Part shown: in pieces, positions 54,656 through 63,448 of the stretch
Position numbering within the stretch: position 1 is the first letter of the stretch
Layout: each line of letters starts with the position of its first letter
Assembly: GCA_945883505.1 (NCBI GenBank)
Contig: CAMCXL010000004.1
Coordinates: 1-64,000, forward strand
Direction: 5' to 3'
Origin: Rhodoluna limnophila
GTDB lineage: Bacteria; Actinomycetota; Actinomycetes; Actinomycetales; Microbacteriaceae
DNA: 64,000 nucleotides
The notes under the pieces: generated by a model
What the model saw: only the letters and a program-made list of their open reading frames with translations
What the model was told of the DNA's origin: nothing
Database searches by the model: none
Program-made: the position numbers and the translations under genes

Positions 54656-55774
54656 CTAAAGAATCTCGTCGTGGCCGGTCGCCTTTAAAGAGTCAACCAA
54701 AGCTTTAACCTTTTGGGCGTTTTCTTTATTCGTCACAAGCAGGGCATCAGGGGTGTCCACGATGATGACATCTTCCAGTCCGATGACCGCGATCATACGT
54801 TTGGTATCGCTGACCAAGATTCCGCTCGAGGAATCAGATAACACCCTGGCCGAACCCAAAACCGCAAGGTTGTTCTTTCTCCCCTGAGACTGCAGTTCAG
54901 CAATTGCCGCGAAGTCCCCGACGTCGTGCCAGCTGAATTTACCCGGCACAACCGCAACCAGACCCGCCTCGGCAGCAGGCTCGGCGATTGAGTAATCGAT
55001 CGCTACTTTCTTTAGGGTTGGCCATATCTTCTTTAGGACATCAGCTTTCTGGTCGGTATCCCAGGCCGCAGCAAGTTCCAAGATTCCAGCGTGAAGCTGC
55101 GGCTCGGATTTGGCAAGCTGACGAAGAAGCAATGCAGCGGGGGCGATGAACATTCCGGCATTCCATAGGTACTTACCCGACTCAACATATTTTTTGGCCC
55201 GGTCAAGCTTGGGCTTTTCAACAAACTTGTCGACCGTTAGGGCCGACGGGGCACCCGGAACATCCACCGGTTCTCCCGATTTGATATACCCAAAACCAAC
55301 CGAGGGTTCGGTTGGTTCGATACCTATTACTACAATCCGATCGGTGGCAGCTAGCTCAACCGCCTCGGCTACTGCCTTCTGGAAAGCCTTGTTGTCTTGG
55401 ATGACGTGATCGGCAGCAAAAGAGCCGATGATTACATCTGGTTCCCGCCTTGCCAAGATGGCTGCGGCGAGCGCAATCGCTGCCGTGGAGTCCTTCGGGC
55501 TTGCCTCGAGAACGAGGTTGTTCTTTGAAAGCTTTGGAAGCTGGGCCATAACGGCTTCTTCGTGGGCTACCCCGGTAACGATCATGGTTCGGTGCGCATT
55601 GGTAAGAGGAGATACTCGATCCCAGGTGTCCTGAAGCAAGGTTTGGCCAGAGCCAGTTAGGTCATGCAAAAACTTCGGTGCCGATGCCCTAGACAGCGGC
55701 CAGAGCCGACTGCCTATTCCGCCGGCGGGGATGACCGCGTGGAAGCGGTCCATGGGTTTTCTGGGATTGGCCAT
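54656..55774 (-). CDS. manC: Mannose-1-phosphate guanylyltransferase
   Basis: A 372-residue GT-A-type nucleotidyltransferase making GDP-mannose. The PAGGIGSRLWPLSR signature (about 15-28), PKFLHDL, FVEKPKLDRA and WNAGMFI are present. It completes the pathway begun by ManA and ManB. The ATG at 55774 is chosen over a TTG three codons upstream. It corresponds to Rv3264c of M. tuberculosis. Confidence 0.93.
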   Translation of the reverse strand: MANPRKPMDRFHAVIPAGGIGSRLWPLSRASAPKFLHDLTGSGQTLLQDTWDRVSPLTNAHRTMIVTGVAHEEAVMAQLPKLSKNNLVLEASPKDSTAAIALAAAILARREPDVIIGSFAADHVIQDNKAFQKAVAEAVELAATDRIVVIGIEPTEPSVGFGYIKSGEPVDVPGAPSALTVDKFVEKPKLDRAKKYVESGKYLWNAGMFIAPAALLLRQLAKSEPQLHAGILELAAAWDTDQKADVLKKIWPTLKKVAIDYSIAEPAAEAGLVAVVPGKFSWHDVGDFAAIAELQSQGRKNNLAVLGSARVLSDSSSGILVSDTKRMIAVIGLEDVIIVDTPDALLVTNKENAQKVKALVDSLKATGHDEIL

Positions 55775-55877
55775 AACAATCAAAACACTAGCCCACCCTT
55801 CTGTGGCTTGGAAGAAGGGCCAATAGTTTCGGGGTTAGACTTTTACAAAAGCTAGTTCAAACCCGAGGAGGGGTTTC

Positions 55878-56252
55878 GTGTCACTACTGTCATCAGGCAC
55901 CCTGTACCGCGGAAAAGTCGGTATGTGGTCCTGGGTTTTGCACCGAATTACCGGTGTCGCCATGTTCTTTTTCCTTCTGGTGCACGTGCTCGACACCGCG
56001 CTGGTCCGAGTGAGCCCAGCTGCCTACGACGTGGTTATAGCCTCCTACAAAACCCCGATTATCGGCCTTGCTGAGCTTGGGTTGGTCGCAGCGGTTTTGT
56101 ACCACGGCCTAAACGGACTTCGAATCACACTTATTGATTTCTGGAGCAAGGGTGCCAAGTACCAGAACCAGATGTTCTGGGTTGTTATGGCAGTCACAGT
56201 TGCGCTTTTTGTCGGCTTTGCCCCCGGGCACATAATTAACGTCTTTAGTTAG
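55878..56252 (+). CDS. sdhC: Succinate dehydrogenase cytochrome b subunit
   Basis: A 124-residue membrane anchor of complex II with three helices. The SdhC signature LHRITGVAMFFFLLVHVLD carries the heme histidine, and YHGLNGLRITLIDF is the second His block. GTG at 55878 has GAGGAGG six nt upstream. It heads the sdhCDAB operon, which corresponds to Rv3316-Rv3319. Confidence 0.92.
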   Translation: MSLLSSGTLYRGKVGMWSWVLHRITGVAMFFFLLVHVLDTALVRVSPAAYDVVIASYKTPIIGLAELGLVAAVLYHGLNGLRITLIDFWSKGAKYQNQMFWVVMAVTVALFVGFAPGHIINVFS

Positions 56253-56264
56253 GAGAGCAAGAAC

Positions 56265-56711
56265 ATGTCAATAGTTATTGAGACACCGAACTCTCCTAGG
56301 ACCAGGAGCCAGGCCAACTTGGAAAAGTATGGCTGGGTCTTCATGCGCATTTCCGGACCTTTCCTTATTGTTCTGATTTTTGTTCACCTGATCTCGAACC
56401 TGGTTGTTCCAGACGGCGGCATCAAGGCCATTGACTTCGCATTCGTTGCGGGTAAGTGGGCGGCACCGTTTTGGCAGTGGTGGGATCTTGCGATGCTTTG
56501 GCTGGCACTGATTCACGGCACCAACGGAATGAGAACAGTTGTAAACGACTACACCGAAAAAGAAGGTGTGAGAAAGACACTTGTTTTCTCGCTCTGGGGA
56601 GTTTGCTCAGCACTAATTTTGTTGGGCACCTTAGTAATCTTCACCTTTGACCCATGCCCAGCCGGCGCCGCCGCGGAGCTTCTTCCATCATTTTGTCCAG
56701 CAGTTCAGTAA
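56265..56711 (+). CDS. sdhD: Succinate dehydrogenase hydrophobic anchor
   Basis: A 148-residue membrane subunit with three helices and the heme/quinone histidines in HLISNLVV and LIHGTNGMRTVVNDY. It anchors SdhAB with SdhC. GGAG is about nine nt before the ATG. It lies 12 bp after sdhC and 10 bp before sdhA. Confidence 0.9.
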   Translation: MSIVIETPNSPRTRSQANLEKYGWVFMRISGPFLIVLIFVHLISNLVVPDGGIKAIDFAFVAGKWAAPFWQWWDLAMLWLALIHGTNGMRTVVNDYTEKEGVRKTLVFSLWGVCSALILLGTLVIFTFDPCPAGAAAELLPSFCPAVQ

Positions 56712-56721
56712 GGATTAGTAA

Positions 56722-58509
56722 TTGTCTTTGAACGAACACGGAACTAAAACGCACCACCACCAGCACGACGTAGTAATTGTCGGCGCCGGTGGCGCCGGCA
56801 TGCGCGCCGCGATCGAAGCTGGGCCTCACCTAAAGACAGCGGTTATCTCAAAGCTTTTCCCTACCCGCTCACACACCGGTGCAGCCCAGGGTGGAATGGC
56901 AGCAGCTCTTGCCAACGTTGAGGAAGATAGCTGGGAATGGCACACCTTTGACACCGTGAAGGGTGGCGACTACCTGGTGGACCAGGACGCCGCTGAGATT
57001 CTTGCTAAAGAATCTGTCGAGGCGGTTATTGATCTAGAGAATATGGGACTTCCCTTTAACAGAACCCCGGATGGCAAGATTGACCAGCGCCGTTTCGGAG
57101 GTCACACCAGAGACCACGGTAAGGCTCCGGTTAGGCGCTCTTGCTACGCAGCAGACCGCACCGGTCACATGATTTTGCAGACCCTTTACCAAACCTGCGT
57201 AAAGCTAGGAATTGAATTCTTCAACGAGTTCTATGTGCTCGACCTGGTGATGGCTGACTACAACGGCGAGAAGCGCCCATCGGCAGTTGTTGCATTTGAG
57301 CTAGCTACCGGCGACCTACACGTGTTCCAGGGCAAGTCGATTGTTTTTGCAACCGGTGGTTTTGGAAAGATTTACAAGACCACCTCAAACGCCCACACCC
57401 TAACCGGAGACGGTGTTGGCATTATCTGGCGCAAGGGTCTTCCACTGGAAGACATGGAGTTCTACCAGTTCCACCCAACCGGTCTTGCAGGTCTTGGCAT
57501 CTTGCTTTCAGAAGCCGCCCGAGGTGAGGGAGGAATTCTTCGAAACGCATTGGGTGAAAGATTCATGGAGCGCTACGCGCCAACCATTAAAGACTTAGCA
57601 CCGCGTGACATGGTGGCCCGTGCAATGGCGAACGAGGTTCGGGAAGGAAGAGGAGCCGGACCAAATAAGGACTACGTTCTTCTTGATCTAACGCACTTAC
57701 CTCCTGAGGTTATCGACGCAAAGCTTCCAGACATTACGGAATTTGCCAGAACCTACCTCGGTGTTGAGCCTTACACCGAACCGGTTCCGGTTTTCCCAAC
57801 CGCTCACTACGCAATGGGTGGAATACCCACAAACGTAAAAACTGAAGTTCTCTCAGACAACGACACCGTAGTTCGCGGACTGTTTGCTGCTGGTGAGTGC
57901 GCTTGTGTTTCGGTGCACGGAGCCAACCGCTTAGGAACCAACTCGCTACTGGATATCAACGTATTTGGTAAAAGAGCCGGAAGGTACGCAGTTGAGTATG
58001 CTCGCGAAGCTGACTTTGTTCCGGTTCCTGAAAACGCCATCAGTGAAGTTGAGAAGCTTCTTGCCATTGCTAGAAATGCAACCGGAACCGAAAAGGTTGC
58101 CGTTTTGCGCAAGGAACTTCAGGACACCATGGACAAAAACGCTCAGGTGTATCGCACCGAGGAGTCACTAAACGAAGCCCTCGAGAAGATTGCCGAACTT
58201 CGGGTTCGCTACCAGAACATTCAGGTTCAGGACCGCGGCAAGCGATTCAACACCGACCTGCTAGAGGCAATCGAACTTGGCTTCTTGTTTGACCTATCTG
58301 AGGTTTTGGTTATGACCGCACGCGAGAGAAGAGAGTCCCGTGGTGGACACTTCCGCGAGGACTACGAGACAAGAAACGACGAAGAATTTATGGTCCACTC
58401 CATGGCCTACAAGCTAGACAAGACCCCGGAAAAGCCCGGCGAAGACATCCGGGTTGACTGGAAGCCAGTCACCGTGACCAACTACCCAGCGATGGAGCGT
58501 AAGTACTAA
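56722..58509 (+). CDS. sdhA: Succinate dehydrogenase flavoprotein subunit
   Basis: A 595-residue flavoprotein that oxidises succinate. [13 protein letters not shown] is the FAD fold, SHTGAAQGG holds the flavinylated histidine, and HPTG, the catalytic [15 protein letters not shown] region and [12 protein letters not shown] are intact. The N-terminus carries a histidine-rich stretch (HHHQH) of unknown meaning. TTG at 56722 is chosen as start with AAGGA eight nt upstream. The stop overlaps sdhB (TAATG). Confidence 0.95.
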   Translation: MSLNEHGTKTHHHQHDVVIVGAGGAGMRAAIEAGPHLKTAVISKLFPTRSHTGAAQGGMAAALANVEEDSWEWHTFDTVKGGDYLVDQDAAEILAKESVEAVIDLENMGLPFNRTPDGKIDQRRFGGHTRDHGKAPVRRSCYAADRTGHMILQTLYQTCVKLGIEFFNEFYVLDLVMADYNGEKRPSAVVAFELATGDLHVFQGKSIVFATGGFGKIYKTTSNAHTLTGDGVGIIWRKGLPLEDMEFYQFHPTGLAGLGILLSEAARGEGGILRNALGERFMERYAPTIKDLAPRDMVARAMANEVREGRGAGPNKDYVLLDLTHLPPEVIDAKLPDITEFARTYLGVEPYTEPVPVFPTAHYAMGGIPTNVKTEVLSDNDTVVRGLFAAGECACVSVHGANRLGTNSLLDINVFGKRAGRYAVEYAREADFVPVPENAISEVEKLLAIARNATGTEKVAVLRKELQDTMDKNAQVYRTEESLNEALEKIAELRVRYQNIQVQDRGKRFNTDLLEAIELGFLFDLSEVLVMTARERRESRGGHFREDYETRNDEEFMVHSMAYKLDKTPEKPGEDIRVDWKPVTVTNYPAMERKY

Positions 58510-59249
58510 TGGTTGATGACGTAAAGGTAATTGCCGAAGTTCCTAGCTTCACAGTCACGCTGATGGTTCGTCGTTACGACCCAGAGGTAAGCGAAGAAGT
58601 GAAGTGGGTTGACTACGAGGTCACCGTTTACGGAACCGACCGTGTGCTTGATGCCCTGCACAAAATCAAGTGGGAAATCGATGGATCGCTTACTTTCCGC
58701 CGCTCCTGCGCCCACGGTGTTTGTGGCTCGGATGCTATGCGCATCAACGGAAGAAACCGCCTTGCCTGCAAGACCCTTATTAAGGACCTTGACATCACCC
58801 AGCCGATCTACGTTGAGCCAATCAAGGGCCTTGCCGTTGAGAAGGACTTGGTTGTTAACATGGAGCCTTTCTACAAGGCCTACCGCGACATAAACCCTTT
58901 CTTGATCGCAAACGACAAGCCAGAAAAAGAGCGCCTGCAGTCTCCTGAGGACCGCGCACGATTTGATGACACCACCAAATGCATTTTGTGTGCAGCGTGT
59001 ACCACCAGCTGCCCGGTGTTCTGGACCGACGGACAGTACTTCGGACCAGCTGCGATTGTTAACGCTCACCGCTTCATCTTTGACTCTCGCGATGAGGGTG
59101 CCGAGGTAAGACTGGATATCTTGAACGATAAAGAAGGTGTCTGGCGTTGCCGAACTACTTTTAACTGCACCGAGGCATGTCCTCGTGGCATCCAGGTAAC
59201 CAAGGCAATTGCTGAAGTAAAGCAGGCCATCTTGAAAGGTCGCCCCTAG
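58509..59249 (+). CDS. sdhB: Succinate dehydrogenase iron-sulfur subunit
   Basis: A 246-residue subunit with a 2Fe-2S ferredoxin domain (SCAHGVCGSDAMRINGRNRLAC without exceeding the usual spacing) and a C-terminal domain with CILCAACTTSCP and CTEACPRG for the [4Fe-4S] and [3Fe-4S] clusters. It passes electrons from SdhA to quinone. The TAG stop overlaps the Rieske gene GTG (TAGTG). Confidence 0.95.
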   Translation: MVDDVKVIAEVPSFTVTLMVRRYDPEVSEEVKWVDYEVTVYGTDRVLDALHKIKWEIDGSLTFRRSCAHGVCGSDAMRINGRNRLACKTLIKDLDITQPIYVEPIKGLAVEKDLVVNMEPFYKAYRDINPFLIANDKPEKERLQSPEDRARFDDTTKCILCAACTTSCPVFWTDGQYFGPAAIVNAHRFIFDSRDEGAEVRLDILNDKEGVWRCRTTFNCTEACPRGIQVTKAIAEVKQAILKGRP

Positions 59250-59674
59250 TGATTAGCCGCCGCGGAGTGATCGCCTCGGCAGTTGGAGTGTCAGCAGTTG
59301 CAGCTCTGACCGCCTGCACTCCAGAGGTCACAGACCTAGGAAACACTGCGGAACCTTCGGCCCCAACAGCTTCTGGTCCGGTTGCAGTAGCAAAGATCAC
59401 CGATATCCCAATTGGCTCGGGTAAGAAATTTGATGTTGATGGAACTCCAATTTTGATCACCCAGCCAAGGGCTGGCGAATTCCGAGGCTTTAGTGCAGTT
59501 TGCACCCACGCCGGATATGTGATGAACAACGTTGCAAACTCTGAGATCAAGTGTGACAACCACGGGGCGCTTTATAGCGCCGATGACGGTTCGGTTATTT
59601 CAGGCCCTGCCCCAAGAGCCCTTGGCAAGGTGGAAGTCACCGTTGACGGTGACGATATCTTGGTGAGCTTTTAG
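59249..59674 (+). CDS. Tat-exported Rieske [2Fe-2S] lipoprotein
   Basis: A 141-residue protein with a twin-arginine signal (SRRGVIAS, R4-R5), a lipobox LTAC (C23) and a Rieske domain whose ligands are C85, H87 (CTH) and C102, H105 (CDNH). Tat export fits a folded, cluster-loaded protein anchored on the outer membrane face. The electron partner is unknown. The gene sits directly after sdhB with a stop-start overlap, so a link to respiration is possible, but it is not a standard complex II subunit. Confidence 0.82.
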   Translation: MISRRGVIASAVGVSAVAALTACTPEVTDLGNTAEPSAPTASGPVAVAKITDIPIGSGKKFDVDGTPILITQPRAGEFRGFSAVCTHAGYVMNNVANSEIKCDNHGALYSADDGSVISGPAPRALGKVEVTVDGDDILVSF

Positions 59675-60507
59675 TGCCGGCTAGTTCCGGCATCGAGATT
59701 GCATCAATAAACGTAAACGGTGTCAGAGCCGCTTTTCGAAACGGCATGGGCGACTGGCTCAAGAAATCTACTTCCCACATTCTTGCGCTGCAGGAAGTTC
59801 GCGCCAGCTACCAAGACCTAGCAGATTTATTTGAAGCTCACGGTGGCCTTGCAGAATCCGGAGGCAAGTGGCACATTCTGCACGACGAGGCATCTGCCAA
59901 GGGCCGTGCCGGCGTTGCACTTATAAGCCTTGCTCCCCCAGTTTCCTCAAGCACCAAATTGGGCGCGAGTGATTTTGATTCAGCTGGCAGGTGGCTAGAG
60001 GGTGTTTATCAAGTTGGAAATAAAAAACTAACGGTAGTTAGTTGCTACGTGCACTCCGGTGAAGTTGATAGTCCAAAACAAATAGAGAAGTACAAATTCT
60101 TGGACGCGATGCAATCGAGAATGGCAAAGCTTAAAAAGATGGAAGATTTTGCCTTGGTGGTTGGAGATCTCAACGTCGGTCACACCGAGCTAGATATTAA
60201 AAACTGGAAAGGCAACATCAAAAACGCAGGATTTTTGCCCGAAGAACGTGCTTACTTCGATACCTTCATGCAAAGACAGGGCTGGGTCGATATCGGTCGA
60301 GCTGCACACCCGAATCTTCCGGGTCCTTACACCTGGTATTCCTTTAGAGGTAAAGCCTTCGATACCGATGCCGGCTGGCGAATTGACTACCATTTGGCAA
60401 CACCGGCTCTTGCAAAGACCGCCTCTAACTACAAAGTCCACAAGGCAAAAAGCTATGACTCGCGCTGGAGCGACCATTCTCCGGTGAGCGTGGTTTACGC
60501 TATCTAG
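59674..60507 (+). CDS. xthA: Exodeoxyribonuclease III
   Basis: A 277-residue AP endonuclease/exonuclease of the EEP fold. [18 protein letters not shown] (metal Glu), [23 protein letters not shown] and WSDHSPV (catalytic Asp-His) are visible. It repairs abasic sites and 3' blocks. The GTG start overlaps the Rieske gene stop (TAGTG), so repair and respiration genes share a transcript. Confidence 0.93.
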   Translation: MPASSGIEIASINVNGVRAAFRNGMGDWLKKSTSHILALQEVRASYQDLADLFEAHGGLAESGGKWHILHDEASAKGRAGVALISLAPPVSSSTKLGASDFDSAGRWLEGVYQVGNKKLTVVSCYVHSGEVDSPKQIEKYKFLDAMQSRMAKLKKMEDFALVVGDLNVGHTELDIKNWKGNIKNAGFLPEERAYFDTFMQRQGWVDIGRAAHPNLPGPYTWYSFRGKAFDTDAGWRIDYHLATPALAKTASNYKVHKAKSYDSRWSDHSPVSVVYAI

Positions 60508-60508
60508 T

Positions 60509-61516
60509 GTGAGCGAGCAAAAACCGAACCTTCTAAGCGGAATGCAGCCTTCGGCTGATTCGCTTCACCTCGGAAACTATCTGGGTGCACTGACCAACTG
60601 GGTCAAAATGCAAGAAGAGTTCAACGCCTATTACATGATCGCTGATTTGCATGCCATCACTGTCCCCCAAGATCCAAAGGTGCTTCGCGACAACACCAGA
60701 AGAACCGCAGCTCAGTATCTGGCTGCCGGCATCGACCCGGAAAAATCTGCTCTGTTTATTCAGTCCCAGGCCCCAGCCCACGCTCAACTGGCATGGGTCA
60801 TGAACTGCATCACCGGTTTTGGTGAAGCCTCACGCATGACTCAGTTCAAAGACAAGTCCCAAAAAGCTGGGGCTGACACCGCCTCGGTTGGACTATTCAC
60901 TTATCCAGTTCTCCAGGCGGCCGACATACTTTTGTATCAGCCGAAGAAAGTTCCGGTCGGTGAAGATCAGAAGCAGCACCTCGAGCTAACTCGTGATTTG
61001 GCAATGAGGTTCAACACCCGCTTCGGTCAAACCTTCACCATTCCAGAAGCACACATCCTGAAAGAAACTGCCAAGATTTTTGATCTGCAGAACCCAACCG
61101 CCAAGATGTCTAAATCAAATGAGCCCAAGGGCACCATAAACATAATGGACGAGTCTTCCGTCACTGCCAAAAAGATTAAGTCGGCAGTCACCGATGCCGA
61201 CGGCGAGATTCGCTTCGATGCTGAAAACAAAGCCGGGGTTTCAAACCTGCTTGGAATTTACTCTGCGGTTTCAGAAAAGAGCATCGAAGCTTTAGTTTCC
61301 GAACTTTCTGGAAAAGGTTACGGGGATCTAAAATCCGCTGTGGCGGATGCTGTGTTGGCTGTTATCGAACCAATCCGCGATCGGGCCAATGAACTGCTTG
61401 CCGATGAGGCAGAACTAGATCGCCTGCTAGGACTTGGAGCGAAGCGTGCCAATGCCCTTGCGGAGCTAACTTTGGCCGATGTTTACGAGAAAATAGGCTT
61501 CATTCCTAGGAAATAG
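60509..61516 (+). CDS. trpS: Tryptophanyl-tRNA synthetase
   Basis: A 335-residue class Ic synthetase. The HIGH-like motif is in [17 protein letters not shown] and the KMSKS motif in AKMSKSN (about 198-204). It begins with GTG one base after the xthA stop. The 64 bp after its stop hold no strong terminator before the FMN riboswitch. Confidence 0.95.
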   Translation: MSEQKPNLLSGMQPSADSLHLGNYLGALTNWVKMQEEFNAYYMIADLHAITVPQDPKVLRDNTRRTAAQYLAAGIDPEKSALFIQSQAPAHAQLAWVMNCITGFGEASRMTQFKDKSQKAGADTASVGLFTYPVLQAADILLYQPKKVPVGEDQKQHLELTRDLAMRFNTRFGQTFTIPEAHILKETAKIFDLQNPTAKMSKSNEPKGTINIMDESSVTAKKIKSAVTDADGEIRFDAENKAGVSNLLGIYSAVSEKSIEALVSELSGKGYGDLKSAVADAVLAVIEPIRDRANELLADEAELDRLLGLGAKRANALAELTLADVYEKIGFIPRK

Positions 61517-61580
61517 CTGGGAGCTAAGGAAATAGTAAAGCGAGCATCCTGGTTATCTGTAAGGATAGAAAAGCAACAAC

Positions 61581-61711
61581 GTTCTTCGGGGTCAGTGAAA
61601 ATCTGAGCCGGCGGTATAGCCCGCGACCCGAATCAAGTGTCTTAGATACTTTTTTCGGTTGATTTGGTGAAATTCCAGAGCCGACGGTTAAAGTCCGGAT
61701 GGGAGAAGAAC
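61581..61711 (+). ncRNA. FMN riboswitch (RFN element)
   Basis: The 5' arm GTTCTTC (61581-61587) pairs with GAAGAAC (61705-61711) to close the element. Between them lie conserved RFN blocks: TCGGGGTCAGTGAAAATCTG, AGCCGGCGGTATAGCCC, the CCCGCGACCC region, GGTGAAATTCCAGAGCCGAC and the AGTCCGGATGGGAGAAG end. It lies 106 bp before ribD and should turn down riboflavin genes when FMN is high. The rest of 61517-61817 holds only the downstream hairpin; no gene is seen there. Confidence 0.95.
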
Positions 61712-61713
61712 TT

Positions 61714-61755
61714 AGGGCTAGTCCTTGGCGATTTTTTGCCAACTGGAATAGCTCT
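61714..61755 (+). promoter_or_regulatory. Expression-platform hairpin of the FMN riboswitch
   Basis: AGGGCTA (61714-61720) pairs with TAGCTCT (61749-61755) with one G-U, and TTGGC (61725-61729) pairs with GCCAA around a T-rich loop. Only a short T-tract (AATTT) follows. It may act as an attenuator; ribosome-binding-site masking is less likely because the ATG is 62 nt further on. Confidence 0.45.
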
Positions 61756-61817
61756 AATTTGACTTCCCCGCCCCCGTGAGTTCGTCCACCGAACAAATAC
61801 GAGCATCAAAGGGCATC

Positions 61818-62849
61818 ATGGGAAAACTAACAGTTCAAGACGCGATGAATCGCGCGCTTGAGCTTGCCCTTTTGGGCCCCGCCCAAGGCGTTAATCCTCA
61901 AGTCGGCGCGGTTATCTTAAACGCCGATGGCGTTGTAATTGGTCAAGGTTTTCACAAAGGTTCCGGCACAGCCCACGCGGAGGTGGTTGCACTAGAGCAG
62001 GCACTAGCTGGAAACCAAAAACTAGAGCCAGGGTCAACAGCAGTTGTCACACTCGAGCCCTGCAACCACACCGGCAAAACTGGTCCGTGTGCGAAGGCTT
62101 TGATTGACGCAGGAGTTTCTAAGGTTGTTTTCGCATCCAGTGATCCAGGAGAAAATTCTGGCGGTGGAGCGAAAACTCTCTCCGAAGCCGGCGTGCAAGT
62201 TGAGTCCGGTGTCATGGAAGAAAAAGCCGATCAGCAACTTCGGGTCTGGCTAACTGCTACCAAATCCAACAGGCCGTTTGTCACACTCAAGTGGGCCTCT
62301 AGCTTAGATGGTCGAGCAGCAGCCGAGGATGGAACCAGCAAGTGGATTAGCGGTCCAGAATCTCGAGCCGATGCCCACCAGCGAAGATCTGAAGTCGACG
62401 CAATTTTAGTTGGCACCGGAACCGCAATGGTTGATGACCCGGAGCTAACCGCAAGAAAACCAGACGGAACTTTATTTGCGAATCAGCCGGTTCGAGTCGT
62501 GCTTGGTGAAAGAGAGCTTCCCTCCTCACTTCGGGTGTTCAACTCAGATGCCGAAACTCTGACCTTGAGAACTCAATCGATTCACGGTGCTTTAGATGAG
62601 CTTCATGAGCGCGGTATCAAGCACGTCATGGTCGAGGGTGGTCCAACCCTTGCCAGTAGGTTTGTGCAACTAGATCTAGTGGATGAGTTTTTGGTTTACA
62701 TCGCTCCCAAGCTATTGGGAGGCGAGAAACTCTCGATTGGTTCAATCGATGTTCCTTCTATTGACAAAGCCAAGCAACTGGAGTTTTTTGAGATCAAGCA
62801 ACTGGGCGACGATGTGTTGTTAGTTGCAAAGCAAGCGGGGAGAAATTAA
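61818..62849 (+). CDS. ribD: Bifunctional riboflavin deaminase/reductase
   Basis: A 343-residue two-domain enzyme. The N-terminal deaminase has HAEVVALEQA and EPCNHTGKTGPC zinc ligands. The C-terminal reductase (from about 145) has KWASSLDGRAA, GTGTAMVDDPELT and the MVEGGPTLASRF NADPH motif. ATG 61818 with AAGGG five nt upstream is chosen over a GTG at 61776 that lacks a ribosome-binding site. Its stop overlaps ribE (TAATG). Confidence 0.94.
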   Translation: MGKLTVQDAMNRALELALLGPAQGVNPQVGAVILNADGVVIGQGFHKGSGTAHAEVVALEQALAGNQKLEPGSTAVVTLEPCNHTGKTGPCAKALIDAGVSKVVFASSDPGENSGGGAKTLSEAGVQVESGVMEEKADQQLRVWLTATKSNRPFVTLKWASSLDGRAAAEDGTSKWISGPESRADAHQRRSEVDAILVGTGTAMVDDPELTARKPDGTLFANQPVRVVLGERELPSSLRVFNSDAETLTLRTQSIHGALDELHERGIKHVMVEGGPTLASRFVQLDLVDEFLVYIAPKLLGGEKLSIGSIDVPSIDKAKQLEFFEIKQLGDDVLLVAKQAGRN

Positions 62850-63448
62850 TGTTTACCGGAATCGTTGAAGAACTGGGAACTGTTGCAGCCGTTGAAACCC
62901 TTGCCGACAGCATCCGACTTCAAATCAAGGGTGACCTCGTTTGTTCTGACCTGTCAAAGGGTGAGTCAATAGCAGTCAACGGCGTTTGCCTAACCGCAGC
63001 CGAGCTAACCTCGGATGGCTTTATCGCAGATGTGATGCTAGAAACCCTAAACCGCTCAAGCCTTAGCGGTATCAAAGAAGGTGACCCGGTAAACCTGGAG
63101 CGGGCCATGAGTGGCGCAGGTAGGTTTGGTGGTCACGTGGTTCAAGGGCACGTTGATGGCGTTGCCGAGATTATTTCCAGAGAACCCAGTGCGAACTGGG
63201 AAGTTGTTAAGGTAAAGATTCCAGCCGAGTTATCCAAGTACGTAGTTCACAAAGGATCAATCACTTTTGACGGAGTATCGCTAACCGTGAATGACATTTC
63301 CCATGACACTGTTTCTTTGAGTTTGATTCCAGAGACCCTGAGACTCACAACACTGGGAAGCAAAAAAGTCGGCGACAAGCTAAACGTCGAGGCTGATATT
63401 TTGGCGAAGCACATTGAAAAACTAATCGAAGCAAGGAGTCAGGTATGA
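62849..63448 (+). CDS. ribE: Riboflavin synthase alpha subunit
   Basis: A 199-residue enzyme that dismutates lumazine to riboflavin. It begins MFTGIVEELGTV and holds two lumazine-binding repeats, with VNGVCLTA in the first and FDGVSLTV in the second, plus the GHVVQGHVDG linker. Its stop overlaps the ribBA ATG by 4 bp (ATGA). Confidence 0.95.
   Translation: MFTGIVEELGTVAAVETLADSIRLQIKGDLVCSDLSKGESIAVNGVCLTAAELTSDGFIADVMLETLNRSSLSGIKEGDPVNLERAMSGAGRFGGHVVQGHVDGVAEIISREPSANWEVVKVKIPAELSKYVVHKGSITFDGVSLTVNDISHDTVSLSLIPETLRLTTLGSKKVGDKLNVEADILAKHIEKLIEARSQV

Noticed and set aside
61524-61796. Open reading frame on the minus strand over the riboswitch region
   Set aside because: It covers the conserved RFN element, has no ribosome-binding site and no family resemblance; it is a chance frame antisense to the riboswitch.
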